DNA from: DATBDE01 sp036270095
Lineage (GTDB): Bacteria; Actinomycetota; Thermoleophilia; Solirubrobacterales; Solirubrobacteraceae
Reading direction: 5' to 3'
Assembly: GCA_036270095.1 (NCBI GenBank)
Contig: DATBDE010000054.1
Coordinates: 1-64,000, forward strand
DNA: 64,000 nucleotides
Shown: piece by piece, positions 10,488-18,661 of the stretch
Layout: each line of letters starts with the position of its first letter
How positions within the stretch are numbered: the stretch's first letter is position 1
Notes under the pieces: model-generated
Database searches by the model: none
What the model was told of the DNA's origin: nothing
The model's input: only the letters and a program-made list of their open reading frames with translations
Position numbers and translations under genes: made by a program

Positions 10488-10913
10488 ATGACCACCGCAC
10501 CCACCGTTTACACCCAGTTCGGCTACACGCTGGCCCTGGCCGAGCGGACCCTGACTGCTGTGCTGCAGGACCATCTCGCCGAGCGCGACGTCCGGCCCGA
10601 GACCTGGTACGCGCTGCAGCTGCTCACCGTCCGCGGGCCGGTGCTGGAGCGCGAGGTGCTGGCTGCCGACCTCACGAGCTCGCGCGCCCTGAACCCCGAC
10701 TCGACGCGCGAGCTGCTGGCGCGGCTCGAGACCGAGGGCCTGATCCGCGGCGACCGCGAGATCGAGCTGACCGACGACGGACGCGCGCTTCACCGCAGCC
10801 TGCGCGAGTACGTCGCCATCCCGCGCGATCGCCTGCTCAGCCAGTTCGACGTCGAGGACATCGAGACCACGGTGCGTACGCTGCGGGCAATCGCCGAGCG
10901 CGCAGGCGCCTGA
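10488..10913 (+). CDS. MarR-like winged-helix regulator
   Basis: 141 residues. Begins MTTAPTVYTQFGYTLALAER, with a helical dimer region and then a winged-helix segment: LTSSRALNPDSTRELLARLE followed by TEGLIRGDREIELTDDGRAL. A ribosome site (AAGGAG) sits 8 bases before ATG 10488. It is divergent from the other MarR gene and shares its operator region. Regulatory role is inferred from the fold; no target or ligand can be named. Confidence 0.8.
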   Translation: MTTAPTVYTQFGYTLALAERTLTAVLQDHLAERDVRPETWYALQLLTVRGPVLEREVLAADLTSSRALNPDSTRELLARLETEGLIRGDREIELTDDGRALHRSLREYVAIPRDRLLSQFDVEDIETTVRTLRAIAERAGA

Positions 10914-10919
10914 AGCGCG

Positions 10920-11789
10920 TCACCCCGCCGAGTGCGCGACCGGGATGCCCGACTCCCACGGCAGGACCTTCCCGAACTGGACCAGCTCGCCGTAGAAGGC
11001 GGGGTCGAACGTCGGCGCGAGCGCAAGCTCCACCGGCCAGGCCGCCGCCTGGGCCGGAGTCTGGGCCGTGCTCATGTCCTCGAACCACGGGCGCGAGGCG
11101 TCGGTGTCCATCAAGCCCGGGCACAGGGCCATGAGCAAGCGACCGTGGGCCAGGTCGTCGTCGCGCCGCTGGCGGCCCAACGCGCGCACGGCCGCGACCT
11201 GCGCAACCTTGGACGGGATGTTCAGCCAGGTGCCGTAGCCCTCGGTCTCGGCGCGCCCGGCGTGCACGGCCGCGCGCCACTCGGCCACGAGCGCGTCGAC
11301 GGCGTCCAGGCCCTCGGTCGCGGCGGCGCCGAAGCGGCCGGCGACCCGTTCGTCGAGCTTGTCGAGCGTGCCGAGGGCGCTGGCCACGACGATGAGGCGG
11401 CCGCCCGGGCGCACGCGCGGGGCGAAGGCGCGCAGCATGCGCGTCGTCGCGAGGTTGCTGGTCGTGGCCACGGCGTCGACCTCGTCGGCCGGGTCGTGCT
11501 CCGGGCGCATGCGCGACGTGGCGTTGGAGAAGACGATGTCGACCGCGCCGAGCTCCGCCGCCAGCGCGGCGATGGCGTCCGCGTCGCGGACGTCGAGCAC
11601 GCGCCCTTCCACGCGGGCCGTGGCCGGGCCGTCCGCGACGGCGGCAGCGGCGGCCCGCACGCGGTCGGGATCGCGGCCGGTGAGCAGGACGCGGTCGGGC
11701 GCACCCAGGCCGGCGGCGAGCTCTTCGACGAGCGCGCGGCCTAGCCCCTGGTTGGCCCCGGTGACGAGGGCGGTGCGCGAAGCGGTCAT
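10920..11789 (-). CDS. SDR family protein, carbonyl-reductase-like, catalytic Tyr apparently lost
   Basis: 289 residues with an intact N-terminal NAD(P) site ALVTGANQGLGRALVEELA and the serine region RLIVVASALGTLDK. Where YxxxK is expected the sequence is LNIPSKVAQVAAVRAL, so the lysine is present but the tyrosine position is Asn. A Tyr (EGYGTWLN) lies six residues further upstream and is not in register. Activity may therefore be altered or absent. It is divergent from the LysR gene, a classic regulator-target layout. Confidence 0.82.
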   Translation of the reverse strand: MTASRTALVTGANQGLGRALVEELAAGLGAPDRVLLTGRDPDRVRAAAAAVADGPATARVEGRVLDVRDADAIAALAAELGAVDIVFSNATSRMRPEHDPADEVDAVATTSNLATTRMLRAFAPRVRPGGRLIVVASALGTLDKLDERVAGRFGAAATEGLDAVDALVAEWRAAVHAGRAETEGYGTWLNIPSKVAQVAAVRALGRQRRDDDLAHGRLLMALCPGLMDTDASRPWFEDMSTAQTPAQAAAWPVELALAPTFDPAFYGELVQFGKVLPWESGIPVAHSAG

Positions 11790-11859
11790 GCCGGCCTACG
11801 TAGCGGCGCATGACCATGTCGGAAACGAGGATCGAGCACGGTTACCATGCGTGGAACGC

Positions 11860-12759
11860 ATGGCTGTTCCGACGTTCTCGCCCACCGGGCTGCGGGTGCT
11901 GCGCGAGGTCGCGCAGGCGGGCTCGTTCTCGGCCGCGGCGTCCGCCCTCGGCTACACGCAGTCGGCCGTCTCGCGGCAGGTCGCCGCGCTCGAAGTCGTG
12001 GCCGGACGCCGGCTGTTCGAGCGCAGCCGCTCGGGCGTCGCGCTCACCGCGGCGGGCACGCGCCTGCTCCCGCACGCCGTCCGGGTGCTGGACGAGCTCG
12101 ACGCGGCGGTGCGCGACGTGGCGGGGGACGAGCTCGCCGGCCGGCCGGTGCGGCTGGGAGCGTTCGCCACCGCGGCGGCCGGGCTCGTACCCAAGGCCCT
12201 GGCGGCGCTGCCGCCGGAGCTCACTGTGACCCTGCGCGAGGGCACCACGCCGGCGCTGACCCGCGCGCTGCGGGCGGGCACGCTCGACCTGGCCGTCCTC
12301 GCCCGCACGCCGCCGTTCCGGCCGCTCGACGCCGAGTCGCCGCCGCTCGCGCTCACGACGCTGTCCGAGCGCGACCTGGTCGTGGGCGTGCCCACCGGCC
12401 ACGCGTTGGCCGGCGCGAGTGCTGTCGACGTCGAGCAGCTCGCCGGACAGGTCTGGGTGGCGAGCCGCTCGGACGCGGGCGACGCGCTGCTGGGCGTGTG
12501 GCCGGGCCTGGCCGAGCGCGCCGACGTCCGCTACGTCGTGCGCGACTGGCTGGCCAAGCTGCAGATCGTCGCCGCGGGGCTGGCCATCACCACGCTCGCA
12601 CCGGTCGCGCTGCCCGCGCTGCCCGCGGGGATCGCGGTCGTGGTGGTGCGCGGCGAGCCGCGCGAGACCCGCCGCCTCGTCGCCGCGCGCTTTCCCGGCC
12701 CGCTGGACCCACCTGCCGGGCGCGTGCTCGACGCGCTGATCGCCGCGGCGCGGGCCTAG
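11860..12759 (+). CDS. LysR family transcriptional regulator
   Basis: 299 residues. N-terminal helix-turn-helix: LREVAQAGSFSAAASALGYT then QSAVSRQVAALE and RRLFERSRSGVALTAAG. A periplasmic-binding-like effector domain follows (PVRLGAFATAAAGLVPKAL, LDLAVLARTPPF). ATG 11860 is chosen; GTG 11851 is in frame and possible. Divergent from the SDR gene across 70 bases, so that gene is the likely target. Effector unknown. Confidence 0.9.
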   Translation: MAVPTFSPTGLRVLREVAQAGSFSAAASALGYTQSAVSRQVAALEVVAGRRLFERSRSGVALTAAGTRLLPHAVRVLDELDAAVRDVAGDELAGRPVRLGAFATAAAGLVPKALAALPPELTVTLREGTTPALTRALRAGTLDLAVLARTPPFRPLDAESPPLALTTLSERDLVVGVPTGHALAGASAVDVEQLAGQVWVASRSDAGDALLGVWPGLAERADVRYVVRDWLAKLQIVAAGLAITTLAPVALPALPAGIAVVVVRGEPRETRRLVAARFPGPLDPPAGRVLDALIAAARA

Positions 12760-12772
12760 CGGCGCGGCTGGA

Positions 12773-13261
12773 TCAGCCGAGGCTGCGGATGGTGGGGCCG
12801 GCCTCGCGCTCCTCGTAGTCGAGGTGCTCGAGCAGGTGGACGTGCAGCTCCTCCAGGGTGAGCACCACGCGGGCGCGGGCGTCGTCGGCGTCGAGCGCGG
12901 CGGCGGCCGCCTCCACGGCGTCGAGCAGGTCGGAGACGCGCCGGTGGTCGGCCTCGAGCCGGTCGATGACGGCGCCGACGGCGGGGTTGCGCGCTCGCAG
13001 GGCCGGGAACAGCATCACGTCCTCGGCGCGGTGGTGGCTGTGCACGAAGCGGCAGTAGGCCAGGCAGTTGGCCTTGAGCTGCCACAGCGGGCCGTTGGTC
13101 TGCAGCTCGTCGAGCGCCGCGCGAACGTCCGCGGCCGGGAGGCCGTCGGCCACGTCCTGCGCGAGCCGCTCCACCGTGGCCAGGTCCCGGCGCACCATGC
13201 CGTGCACCCACTGGAGCTCACGGAACAGCGCCTCGCCGCGGGCGGTCGCCTCGATGGTCAT
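12773..13261 (-). CDS. Hemerythrin (HHE) domain protein
   Basis: 162 residues, all-helical. Diiron ligand candidates are His/Glu in WVHGMVRRDL, FVHSHHRAEDVMLFPAL, LEADHRRVSDLL and HLLEHLDYEEREAG, spaced as in HHE four-helix bundles. Oxygen, nitric oxide or iron handling are the family's known roles; which applies here cannot be told. It converges with the LysR gene. Confidence 0.88.
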   Translation of the reverse strand: MTIEATARGEALFRELQWVHGMVRRDLATVERLAQDVADGLPAADVRAALDELQTNGPLWQLKANCLAYCRFVHSHHRAEDVMLFPALRARNPAVGAVIDRLEADHRRVSDLLDAVEAAAAALDADDARARVVLTLEELHVHLLEHLDYEEREAGPTIRSLG

Positions 13262-13301
13262 GGGCGCGAACGGTAGCCCGCCCCTCCGCGCAGCCTGGCG
13301 G

Positions 13302-14312
13302 TCATCCCACCCGGTCGGTGAACCCGTCGCCGGCGGCGGCCATGCGCGCCAGCGGGCGGTCGGCCTGCACGATCGCGTCGACCATGTCCTGGTAGAGGCC
13401 GTGCCGGAACAGGCGCCACATGGCGTCGTCGCGCTCGCGGATTTCCAGCAGCTGCTCGCGCGGCGCCTCGAGCAGCACGACGCGCTCGCGGGCGCGGCAG
13501 TCGTAGGGGCAGGGCCCGTCGTCGAGCACGCCGAGGTGGGTGACGATCCGGCCCGGGCCCGACAGCCGTACGCGGGCCGCGGCGCGGCCGTGGTGGACGG
13601 TCGACTCGACCGCCCCGCGCAGCACGAACAGCAGCGCGTCGGGCCGCTGGCCTTCGGCCACGAGCTCGGTGCCGCGCGGCGCCGCCAGCCGCCGCATGCC
13701 GCCGAACAGCTCGCGCAGCTGGTCCGCGGTGAAGCGGTTGAAGAAGAGGATCGTCGCCAGGTAGGCGACTTCGTCGGGGCCGGGGGCGATGGGCGCGAGC
13801 TCGCGCTCGGCGGGCGCGATCGCCCGCATGGGCTGGGTCGCGCGCTTGTCCAGGTCGAGCTCCTGCGCGAGCCGCTCGACGATCGTGCGCAGCAGGTGCA
13901 GCGCCTGTTGGCCCACGCGGTAGACGAGCTCGCGCGCGCCCGGGTGCGAGCCGGCCACGAGCGACTGCACGGCGCGCGCGTCCAGCGCGATGCCCGCCGT
14001 GGCCTCCACCGCCCGCGCGGTGGCCACGCGGGGCACCCCGGCGATCATCGCCATCTCGCCCAGCGCCGTGCCCGGGCCCAGGCGGGCGGCGGAGAGGGCG
14101 CGGTCCCCCGGCAGCCGCTTGAGCGACTCGATCTCGCCGGAGGCGATGATGAACACGGCCTCGGCGGGATCGCCCTCCTCGAACAGCACCTGGCCGGCCT
14201 CGAGCGCGAACGGCTGCGACAGGGCCGCGAGGTTGTCGATCTCCTCCGCGGGCAGGCCCTCGAACAGCGGGAGCGTGCGCAGCAGGGCCATGGTGTCCGC
14301 GGTGGCGCTCAC
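13302..14312 (-). CDS. Protein with two cyclic-nucleotide-binding domains
   Basis: 336 residues from GTG 14312, overlapping the preceding stop as GTGA. Two cupin-like CNB folds are visible: residues ~8-120 (LRTLPLFEGLPAEEIDNLAA, ASGEIESLKRLPGDRA, LGEMAMIAGVPRVATARA) and ~195-310 (FFNRFTADQLRELFGGMRRL, LRGAVESTVHHGRAAARVRL). A helical linker joins them. No helix-turn-helix, kinase or channel region is present, so it is not a CRP-type regulator. The second domain's phosphate cassette is poor. Translational coupling links it to the amidotransferase. Confidence 0.82.
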   Translation of the reverse strand: MSATADTMALLRTLPLFEGLPAEEIDNLAALSQPFALEAGQVLFEEGDPAEAVFIIASGEIESLKRLPGDRALSAARLGPGTALGEMAMIAGVPRVATARAVEATAGIALDARAVQSLVAGSHPGARELVYRVGQQALHLLRTIVERLAQELDLDKRATQPMRAIAPAERELAPIAPGPDEVAYLATILFFNRFTADQLRELFGGMRRLAAPRGTELVAEGQRPDALLFVLRGAVESTVHHGRAAARVRLSGPGRIVTHLGVLDDGPCPYDCRARERVVLLEAPREQLLEIRERDDAMWRLFRHGLYQDMVDAIVQADRPLARMAAAGDGFTDRVG

Positions 14313-15232
14313 AGGTCGAGCTCCAGCGTCTCGGTCGAGAGCCCTGAGGGCCCGGGGCGGGCGACGAGCATCGCGTACTCGGGCACCTCGAGCCAGCGCG
14401 AGCGGTCGTGGGTGAGCGGCTCCGACGCGATGACGATGGATGACTCCGGGCGCCCGGGGCCGACGCTCCACTCGCCGTCGTGGCGGGCGTAGCCGGTGCC
14501 CTGCGCGAACCACAGCGTGGTGAAGTCGTTGGCCCGCTCGCGCCCGGCGAAGGTCCAGCTGTCGTGGTACCAGCCGTAGTCGTAGGCGAACCGGGTGGCC
14601 ACGAGGCAGCGCCCGTCGGAGAGGACGAGGTTCACGGCGGACTGGCGCTCGAGCCCGTGCCGCGCGCGCACATCGCGCACGATCTTGTACGCGCGCATCG
14701 TCGCGTCGGCGAGCTCGTCGGGGTCGGCCGGCGCGGTCGGGTCGGCGACCTGGGAGAGGATGAGCGCGTACAGCCACTCGGAGTCGGTCGTGCCCTCGAT
14801 CTGCCGCGCGAGCTCGGGCCGCATGTGGCTGAGCAGGTCGTAGCGCATGGTCGGGAAGTCCTCGAGGTCCCCGTTCATGGCCAGGGTCGTGGGCACGCCG
14901 TCGAACCGGAACGGGTGCACATTGCCCTCGTCGACCACCTCGCGGTCGCTGAGCACGACGCCGCGCACGTGCGCGATCAGCGCCGTCGCGCGCGCCTTGC
15001 GCGAGAGCGCGCGCAGGTTGCGGTCAAAGAACGGGAGCCCGGCGGTGCGGTAGGTCCACGGCCGGTCGGGGTCGGCCGACTCCGCGTCCCACGCGAGCAC
15101 GCCGAACCCGGCGAGGTTCATGGCCGACAGCAGCTGCGGGTGCACGGACTGCTCGACGATCGAGCTGTCGGGCAGGAAGAGCATCTCGTCGAGGACGATC
15201 GGCTCACCCAGGTAGGCCACGAAGCGGCACAC
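14309..15232 (-). CDS. Class II glutamine amidotransferase domain protein (EgtC/YafJ-like)
   Basis: 307 residues. Cys2 after the start Met is the expected nucleophile (MCRFVAYLGEP). The Ntn-type glutaminase core continues with LIAHVRGVVLSDREVVDEGN, HPFRFDGVPTTLAMNGDLED and TTDSEWLYALIL, typical of the stand-alone EgtC/YafJ group. No acceptor or synthetase domain is present. No ergothioneine genes lie nearby, so I do not call it egtC. It forms a two-gene unit with the double CNB protein. Confidence 0.85.
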   Translation of the reverse strand: MCRFVAYLGEPIVLDEMLFLPDSSIVEQSVHPQLLSAMNLAGFGVLAWDAESADPDRPWTYRTAGLPFFDRNLRALSRKARATALIAHVRGVVLSDREVVDEGNVHPFRFDGVPTTLAMNGDLEDFPTMRYDLLSHMRPELARQIEGTTDSEWLYALILSQVADPTAPADPDELADATMRAYKIVRDVRARHGLERQSAVNLVLSDGRCLVATRFAYDYGWYHDSWTFAGRERANDFTTLWFAQGTGYARHDGEWSVGPGRPESSIVIASEPLTHDRSRWLEVPEYAMLVARPGPSGLSTETLELDL

Positions 15233-15268
15233 GGCGGGCTGAACCTACTAGGTGGCAAGCTGCAGGCT

Positions 15269-15697
15269 GTGAAGAGCAATCGCTCCATCCCCGACGCCAC
15301 CGTCATCCCCGTCCTCATCTACCCGGACGTGCGCGCGGCGGTGGCCTGGCTAACCGAGGCCTTCGGGTTCCGCGAGGGGGTCAGGATCGGCGAGGACCAC
15401 CGCTCGCAGATGCGCGTCGGCGACCGCGGCGGCCTGATCATCGGCGACGTGCGGGGCGAGCGCCGCCCGCCCCGCAAGGGCGAGAGCACGAGCTCCGTGA
15501 TGGTGCGCGTCGCAGATGCCACCGCCCACTGCGAGCGCGCCCGCGCCGCCGGCGCGACCATCCGCATGGAGCCGCAGGACTTCGAGTACGGGGAGCGCCA
15601 GTACCACGCGGCGGATCCCTGGGGCCACCAGTGGACGTTCTCGGAGACCGTCGCGGACCGCGCCCCGGAGGACTGGGGCGGCGAGTCGGTCAGCTAG
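15269..15697 (+). CDS. VOC (glyoxalase/bleomycin-resistance fold) protein
   Basis: 142 residues from GTG 15269. Two beta-alpha-beta modules: VIPVLIYPDVRAAVAWLTEA FGFREG-type start (PhnB-like), DRGGLIIGDVRG, and DATAHCERARAAGATIRMEP ending in YHAADPWGHQWTFSETV. The DPWGHQW motif supplies a metal-site Glu/His region. Substrate unknown. Confidence 0.85.
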   Translation: MKSNRSIPDATVIPVLIYPDVRAAVAWLTEAFGFREGVRIGEDHRSQMRVGDRGGLIIGDVRGERRPPRKGESTSSVMVRVADATAHCERARAAGATIRMEPQDFEYGERQYHAADPWGHQWTFSETVADRAPEDWGGESVS

Positions 15698-15775
15698 CCG
15701 AGGCGGCGCCCGGACCCGGGAATCCTTGTACCTTCCCGCGCGGGGGTAGGACGCCAACAAGACAGGGGACGAGAA

Positions 15776-16597
15776 GTGATGTTCAGAGCCACGGCTGTGG
15801 GGGCCGTTGCCGCGGGCGCGCTGCTGGTCGCGCTGGCCGGCTCGGCGGGCGCGACGGTCACGCTCCCGCCAGCCCACGGCGACCTGCTGCACGTCGTCAA
15901 CCCCGGCGCGCGCGCGAACGCGAGCCAGAGCAACAACTGGTTCGGCTACAACCAGGGCACGCTCGAGCAGGGCAGCAAGCAGTTCCACTCGATCAGCGGC
16001 GACTGGACGGTGCCGACCGCCACCCAGCACACGCCGGGGCAAGGGGAGAGCTCCTCCGACTGGATCGGGATCGGCGGCGGGTGCGTCAACGCCGACTGCT
16101 CGCTGACCGATAGCACGCTGATCCAGACCGGCACCGAGCAGGACGTCGACGCCACCGGAGAGGCGAGCTACTCGGCCTGGTACGAGCTCGTGCCGGCGCC
16201 GTCGCTGGACGCGTCCATGACCGTCGCCCCCGGCGACCACATGCACGCCGACATCACCGAGACGGTCTCGGGCGCCGACGTCTGGAAGATCACGCTCCAG
16301 GACATCACCCGCAACGAGACGTTCACGACGACGGTGCCGTACCCGTCGACGCATCTGACGGCGGAGTGGATCGAGGAGACGCCGCTGCTCATCGGCACCG
16401 ACGCCGGTCTCGCCTCGCTGCCGAATCTGTCCAACCCGGACTTCGACCTGTCGAAGACCAACGGGGCGGGCGCCGGCCTCAAGGCGTCGGAAGCGGTGCA
16501 GCTGACCGACGCCGACGGCACCGTGATCGGGACGCCCTCGGCGCCGGACGCGCAGGCCGACGGATTCGCCGCCTGCAGCTGGGCGACGAGCTGCTAG
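15776..16597 (+). CDS. Secreted G1 (glutamic) peptidase
   Basis: 273 residues with a signal peptide (AVGAVAAGALLVALAGSAGA). The mature part matches the eqolisin-type beta-sandwich: SNNWFGYNQGTL, GDWTVPTATQHTPGQGESSS, DWIGIGGGC, LIQTGTEQDV (catalytic Gln region), AWYELVPAP and AEWIEETPLL (catalytic Glu region). G1 enzymes are acid proteases. Four cysteines could form disulfides. GTG 15776 or ATG 15779 both fit an AGGGG site; the secreted form is the same. Confidence 0.85.
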   Translation: MMFRATAVGAVAAGALLVALAGSAGATVTLPPAHGDLLHVVNPGARANASQSNNWFGYNQGTLEQGSKQFHSISGDWTVPTATQHTPGQGESSSDWIGIGGGCVNADCSLTDSTLIQTGTEQDVDATGEASYSAWYELVPAPSLDASMTVAPGDHMHADITETVSGADVWKITLQDITRNETFTTTVPYPSTHLTAEWIEETPLLIGTDAGLASLPNLSNPDFDLSKTNGAGAGLKASEAVQLTDADGTVIGTPSAPDAQADGFAACSWATSC

Positions 16598-16642
16598 GCG
16601 CGGGAGCGGAGGAGGCTCGTGCCCGCTGCTAGACATGCGGGC

Positions 16643-17443
16643 ATGAGCCTTCCCGAGCCCGATCCCCAGTCGACCGTCCTCGTCACCGGCGCTTCGTCGG
16701 GCATCGGCGAGGAGCTCGCGCGCCAGCTCGCCGAGCGCGGCTACAACCTCGTGCTGGTCGCTCGCCGCCGCAAGCGCCTGGAGGAGATGCGGGGCGCGCT
16801 GCGCGCCCGCCACGGGGTCGCCGTCGACGTCGACGACGCCGCGGTCGGCGACCCGGCCCAGCGCGACCGCCTCGTCGCCACCCTGCGCGAGGGCGAGCGC
16901 GCGGTCGTCGGCGTGTGCAACAACGCCGGCTTCTCCACCTACGGGCGCTTCCAGGACATCGATCCCGAGCGCGAGCGCGAGCAGGTCCGGGTCAACGTCG
17001 ACGCCGTCCACGACCTCACCGGCGCGTGCCTGCCCACGATGATCGACCGCGGCGAGGGCGCGATCCTTAACGTCGCCTCCACCGCCGCCTTCCAGCCGCT
17101 GCCCTACCAGGCGACGTACGCCGCGACCAAGGCGTTCGTGCTCGCCTTCTCGGAGGCGGTGCACACCGATCTCAAGGGCACCGGCGTGTCCTGCACCGCG
17201 CTGTGCCCCGGCCCGACGCGCACGGAGTTCACCGAGGTCGCGGGCATGGGCGAGTTCGAGAAGACCCCGGACCTGTTCTGGCAGAGCGCGGCCGACGTCG
17301 CCCGCGACGCCATCGTGGGCATGCTCGCCGGCCGCCGCACGGTGCTGCCCGGCGTGATGAACAAGGCGAGCGCCAACGCGGGGCGCTTGGCGCCCCGGTC
17401 CGTGCTCCTTCCCGTCATGCGCGCCGTCTGGGGCCGCGGCTAG
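16643..17443 (+). CDS. SDR family NAD(P)-dependent oxidoreductase
   Basis: 266 residues, classical SDR. Cofactor site VLVTGASSGIGEELARQLAE, NNAGFSTYGRF, active-site Ser in ILNVASTAAFQPLP and YAATK (Tyr and Lys present). The type resembles DltE/YqjQ-like ketoreductases acting on lipid or keto substrates, but no substrate can be assigned. ATG 16643 is preferred over the upstream GTG because it sits directly before the Rossmann fold. Confidence 0.9.
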   Translation: MSLPEPDPQSTVLVTGASSGIGEELARQLAERGYNLVLVARRRKRLEEMRGALRARHGVAVDVDDAAVGDPAQRDRLVATLREGERAVVGVCNNAGFSTYGRFQDIDPEREREQVRVNVDAVHDLTGACLPTMIDRGEGAILNVASTAAFQPLPYQATYAATKAFVLAFSEAVHTDLKGTGVSCTALCPGPTRTEFTEVAGMGEFEKTPDLFWQSAADVARDAIVGMLAGRRTVLPGVMNKASANAGRLAPRSVLLPVMRAVWGRG

Positions 17444-17480
17444 GCCATGCTCAGCGCCCCTGGCGGGGTCCTCGGGATTG

Positions 17481-17497
17481 GCCGTGCGTCGCACGGC
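17481..17497. terminator. Hairpin between convergent genes
   Basis: Perfect inverted repeat GCCGTGC-GTC-GCACGGC, a 7-bp stem with a 3-base loop, lying between the convergent SDR and acyl-CoA dehydrogenase genes. No T-run follows on either strand, so it is only terminator-like. Confidence 0.45.
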
Positions 17498-17509
17498 TTC
17501 ATCCCTGCG

Positions 17510-18661
17510 TCAGTTCGCCGCTGAGAGGAGCTGGTCGGCAACCCGCTCGGCGCTGTCGGCCCCCCCGCCGAGCAGGCGCTTGGACAGCTGCGCGCGGCGG
17601 AAGAACAGCGGGGCGTCGTGCTCCCACGTCGCCCCGATCCCGCCGTGCACCGAGATGAGCTCGCGCGTGGCGAAGTCGAGCGCGCCGTCGCCCACCGTGC
17701 GCGCGGCGCTGGCGGCCATGGGCAGCTCGTCGGGCTTGGCCTCGCCGGCCCAGCCCGCGTAGTAGACGAGGCTGAGCAGGTTCTCCTTGCGACGCAGGAT
17801 CTCGACGAGGTCGTGCTTGACCGACTGGTAGGAGCCGATCGGGCGCCCGAACGCGAAGCGCTCCTTGGCGTACTCGACCGAGCGCCGCAGCGCCTCCTCG
17901 ACCACGCCCAGCGCCTCGGCCGCCAGCAGGGCCTGGTCCAGGTACCAGGCGAAGGCGGCGTCGTCGGCGTCCAGGGTCAGCCTGGTCACCGGGGCGCCGT
18001 CGAGCTTCAGGTGCCCGAGCGAGCGGGTGGCGTCGTAGCGCTCGACGGCCTCGATGGTCAGGCCGCCGGTCCCCTCGACGTCGGCCAGCAGCACGACCGG
18101 CCCCTCCTCGCCGACGGCGACGATGACGACAGCGTCGACCCCGGGCAGGTCGGGCACCCAGGACGCGTCGCCGGTGACCGTGCCGTCGACCGGGTGCGGG
18201 CCGCCCTCCTGCTTGCCGGCGTCGAAGCGCGGCACCGGGGCGCGGCGGCCGCCCCGCAGGGGGTCGACCGTCCAGGCGTCGTCGAGCGAGTCGGGCGGGC
18301 GTGCGGGCACGAAGGCGGCGCGGCGCTCGCCCTCGGCCAGCGCGGCCAGCAGCTTGGGGTGCTCGCCGCTGCGGTCCAGCAGCGCGGTCGCCGGCAGGTG
18401 GCCGAGCAGCGGCACGGGCGCGAGCCGGCGGCCACACTCGACCATGACCAGCATGGCCTCGAACGGGCCCAGGCCGGCGCCCCCGTGCTCGTCGGAGACG
18501 AGCAGGCCGGACCAGCCCGCCTCGCGCGCGGTGGGCCACAGGTCGGGCAGCTCGCCGCCGTCGAGCGCGTCGCGGGCGGCCGCGATCGTGTTGAAGCGGC
18601 CCAGCGCGCCGCGCGCGGCCTCCTGGAGAAAGACCTGCTCATCGGAGAGGGCGAGGTTCAT
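17510..18661 (-). CDS. Acyl-CoA dehydrogenase, second subunit of a pair
   Basis: 383 residues from ATG 18661, overlapping the upstream stop as ATGA and preceded by AAGGAGG. Flavin-dependent acyl-CoA dehydrogenase fold: LALSDEQVFLQEAARGALGR, LLVSDEHGGAGLGPFEAMLV, SVEYAKERFAFGRPIGSYQS, and C-terminal SVHGGIGATWEHDAPLFFRR. The HGGIG segment takes the place of the usual catalytic-Glu loop, as in FadE subunits that form heterodimers with a partner. Substrate (fatty acid, sterol side chain or other acyl-CoA) unknown. Confidence 0.9.
   Translation of the reverse strand: MNLALSDEQVFLQEAARGALGRFNTIAAARDALDGGELPDLWPTAREAGWSGLLVSDEHGGAGLGPFEAMLVMVECGRRLAPVPLLGHLPATALLDRSGEHPKLLAALAEGERRAAFVPARPPDSLDDAWTVDPLRGGRRAPVPRFDAGKQEGGPHPVDGTVTGDASWVPDLPGVDAVVIVAVGEEGPVVLLADVEGTGGLTIEAVERYDATRSLGHLKLDGAPVTRLTLDADDAAFAWYLDQALLAAEALGVVEEALRRSVEYAKERFAFGRPIGSYQSVKHDLVEILRRKENLLSLVYYAGWAGEAKPDELPMAASAARTVGDGALDFATRELISVHGGIGATWEHDAPLFFRRAQLSKRLLGGGADSAERVADQLLSAAN

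Noticed and set aside
14309..15232. Calling the amidotransferase egtC
   Set aside because: No egtA, egtB or egtD lies nearby and the family also includes YafJ-type proteins.
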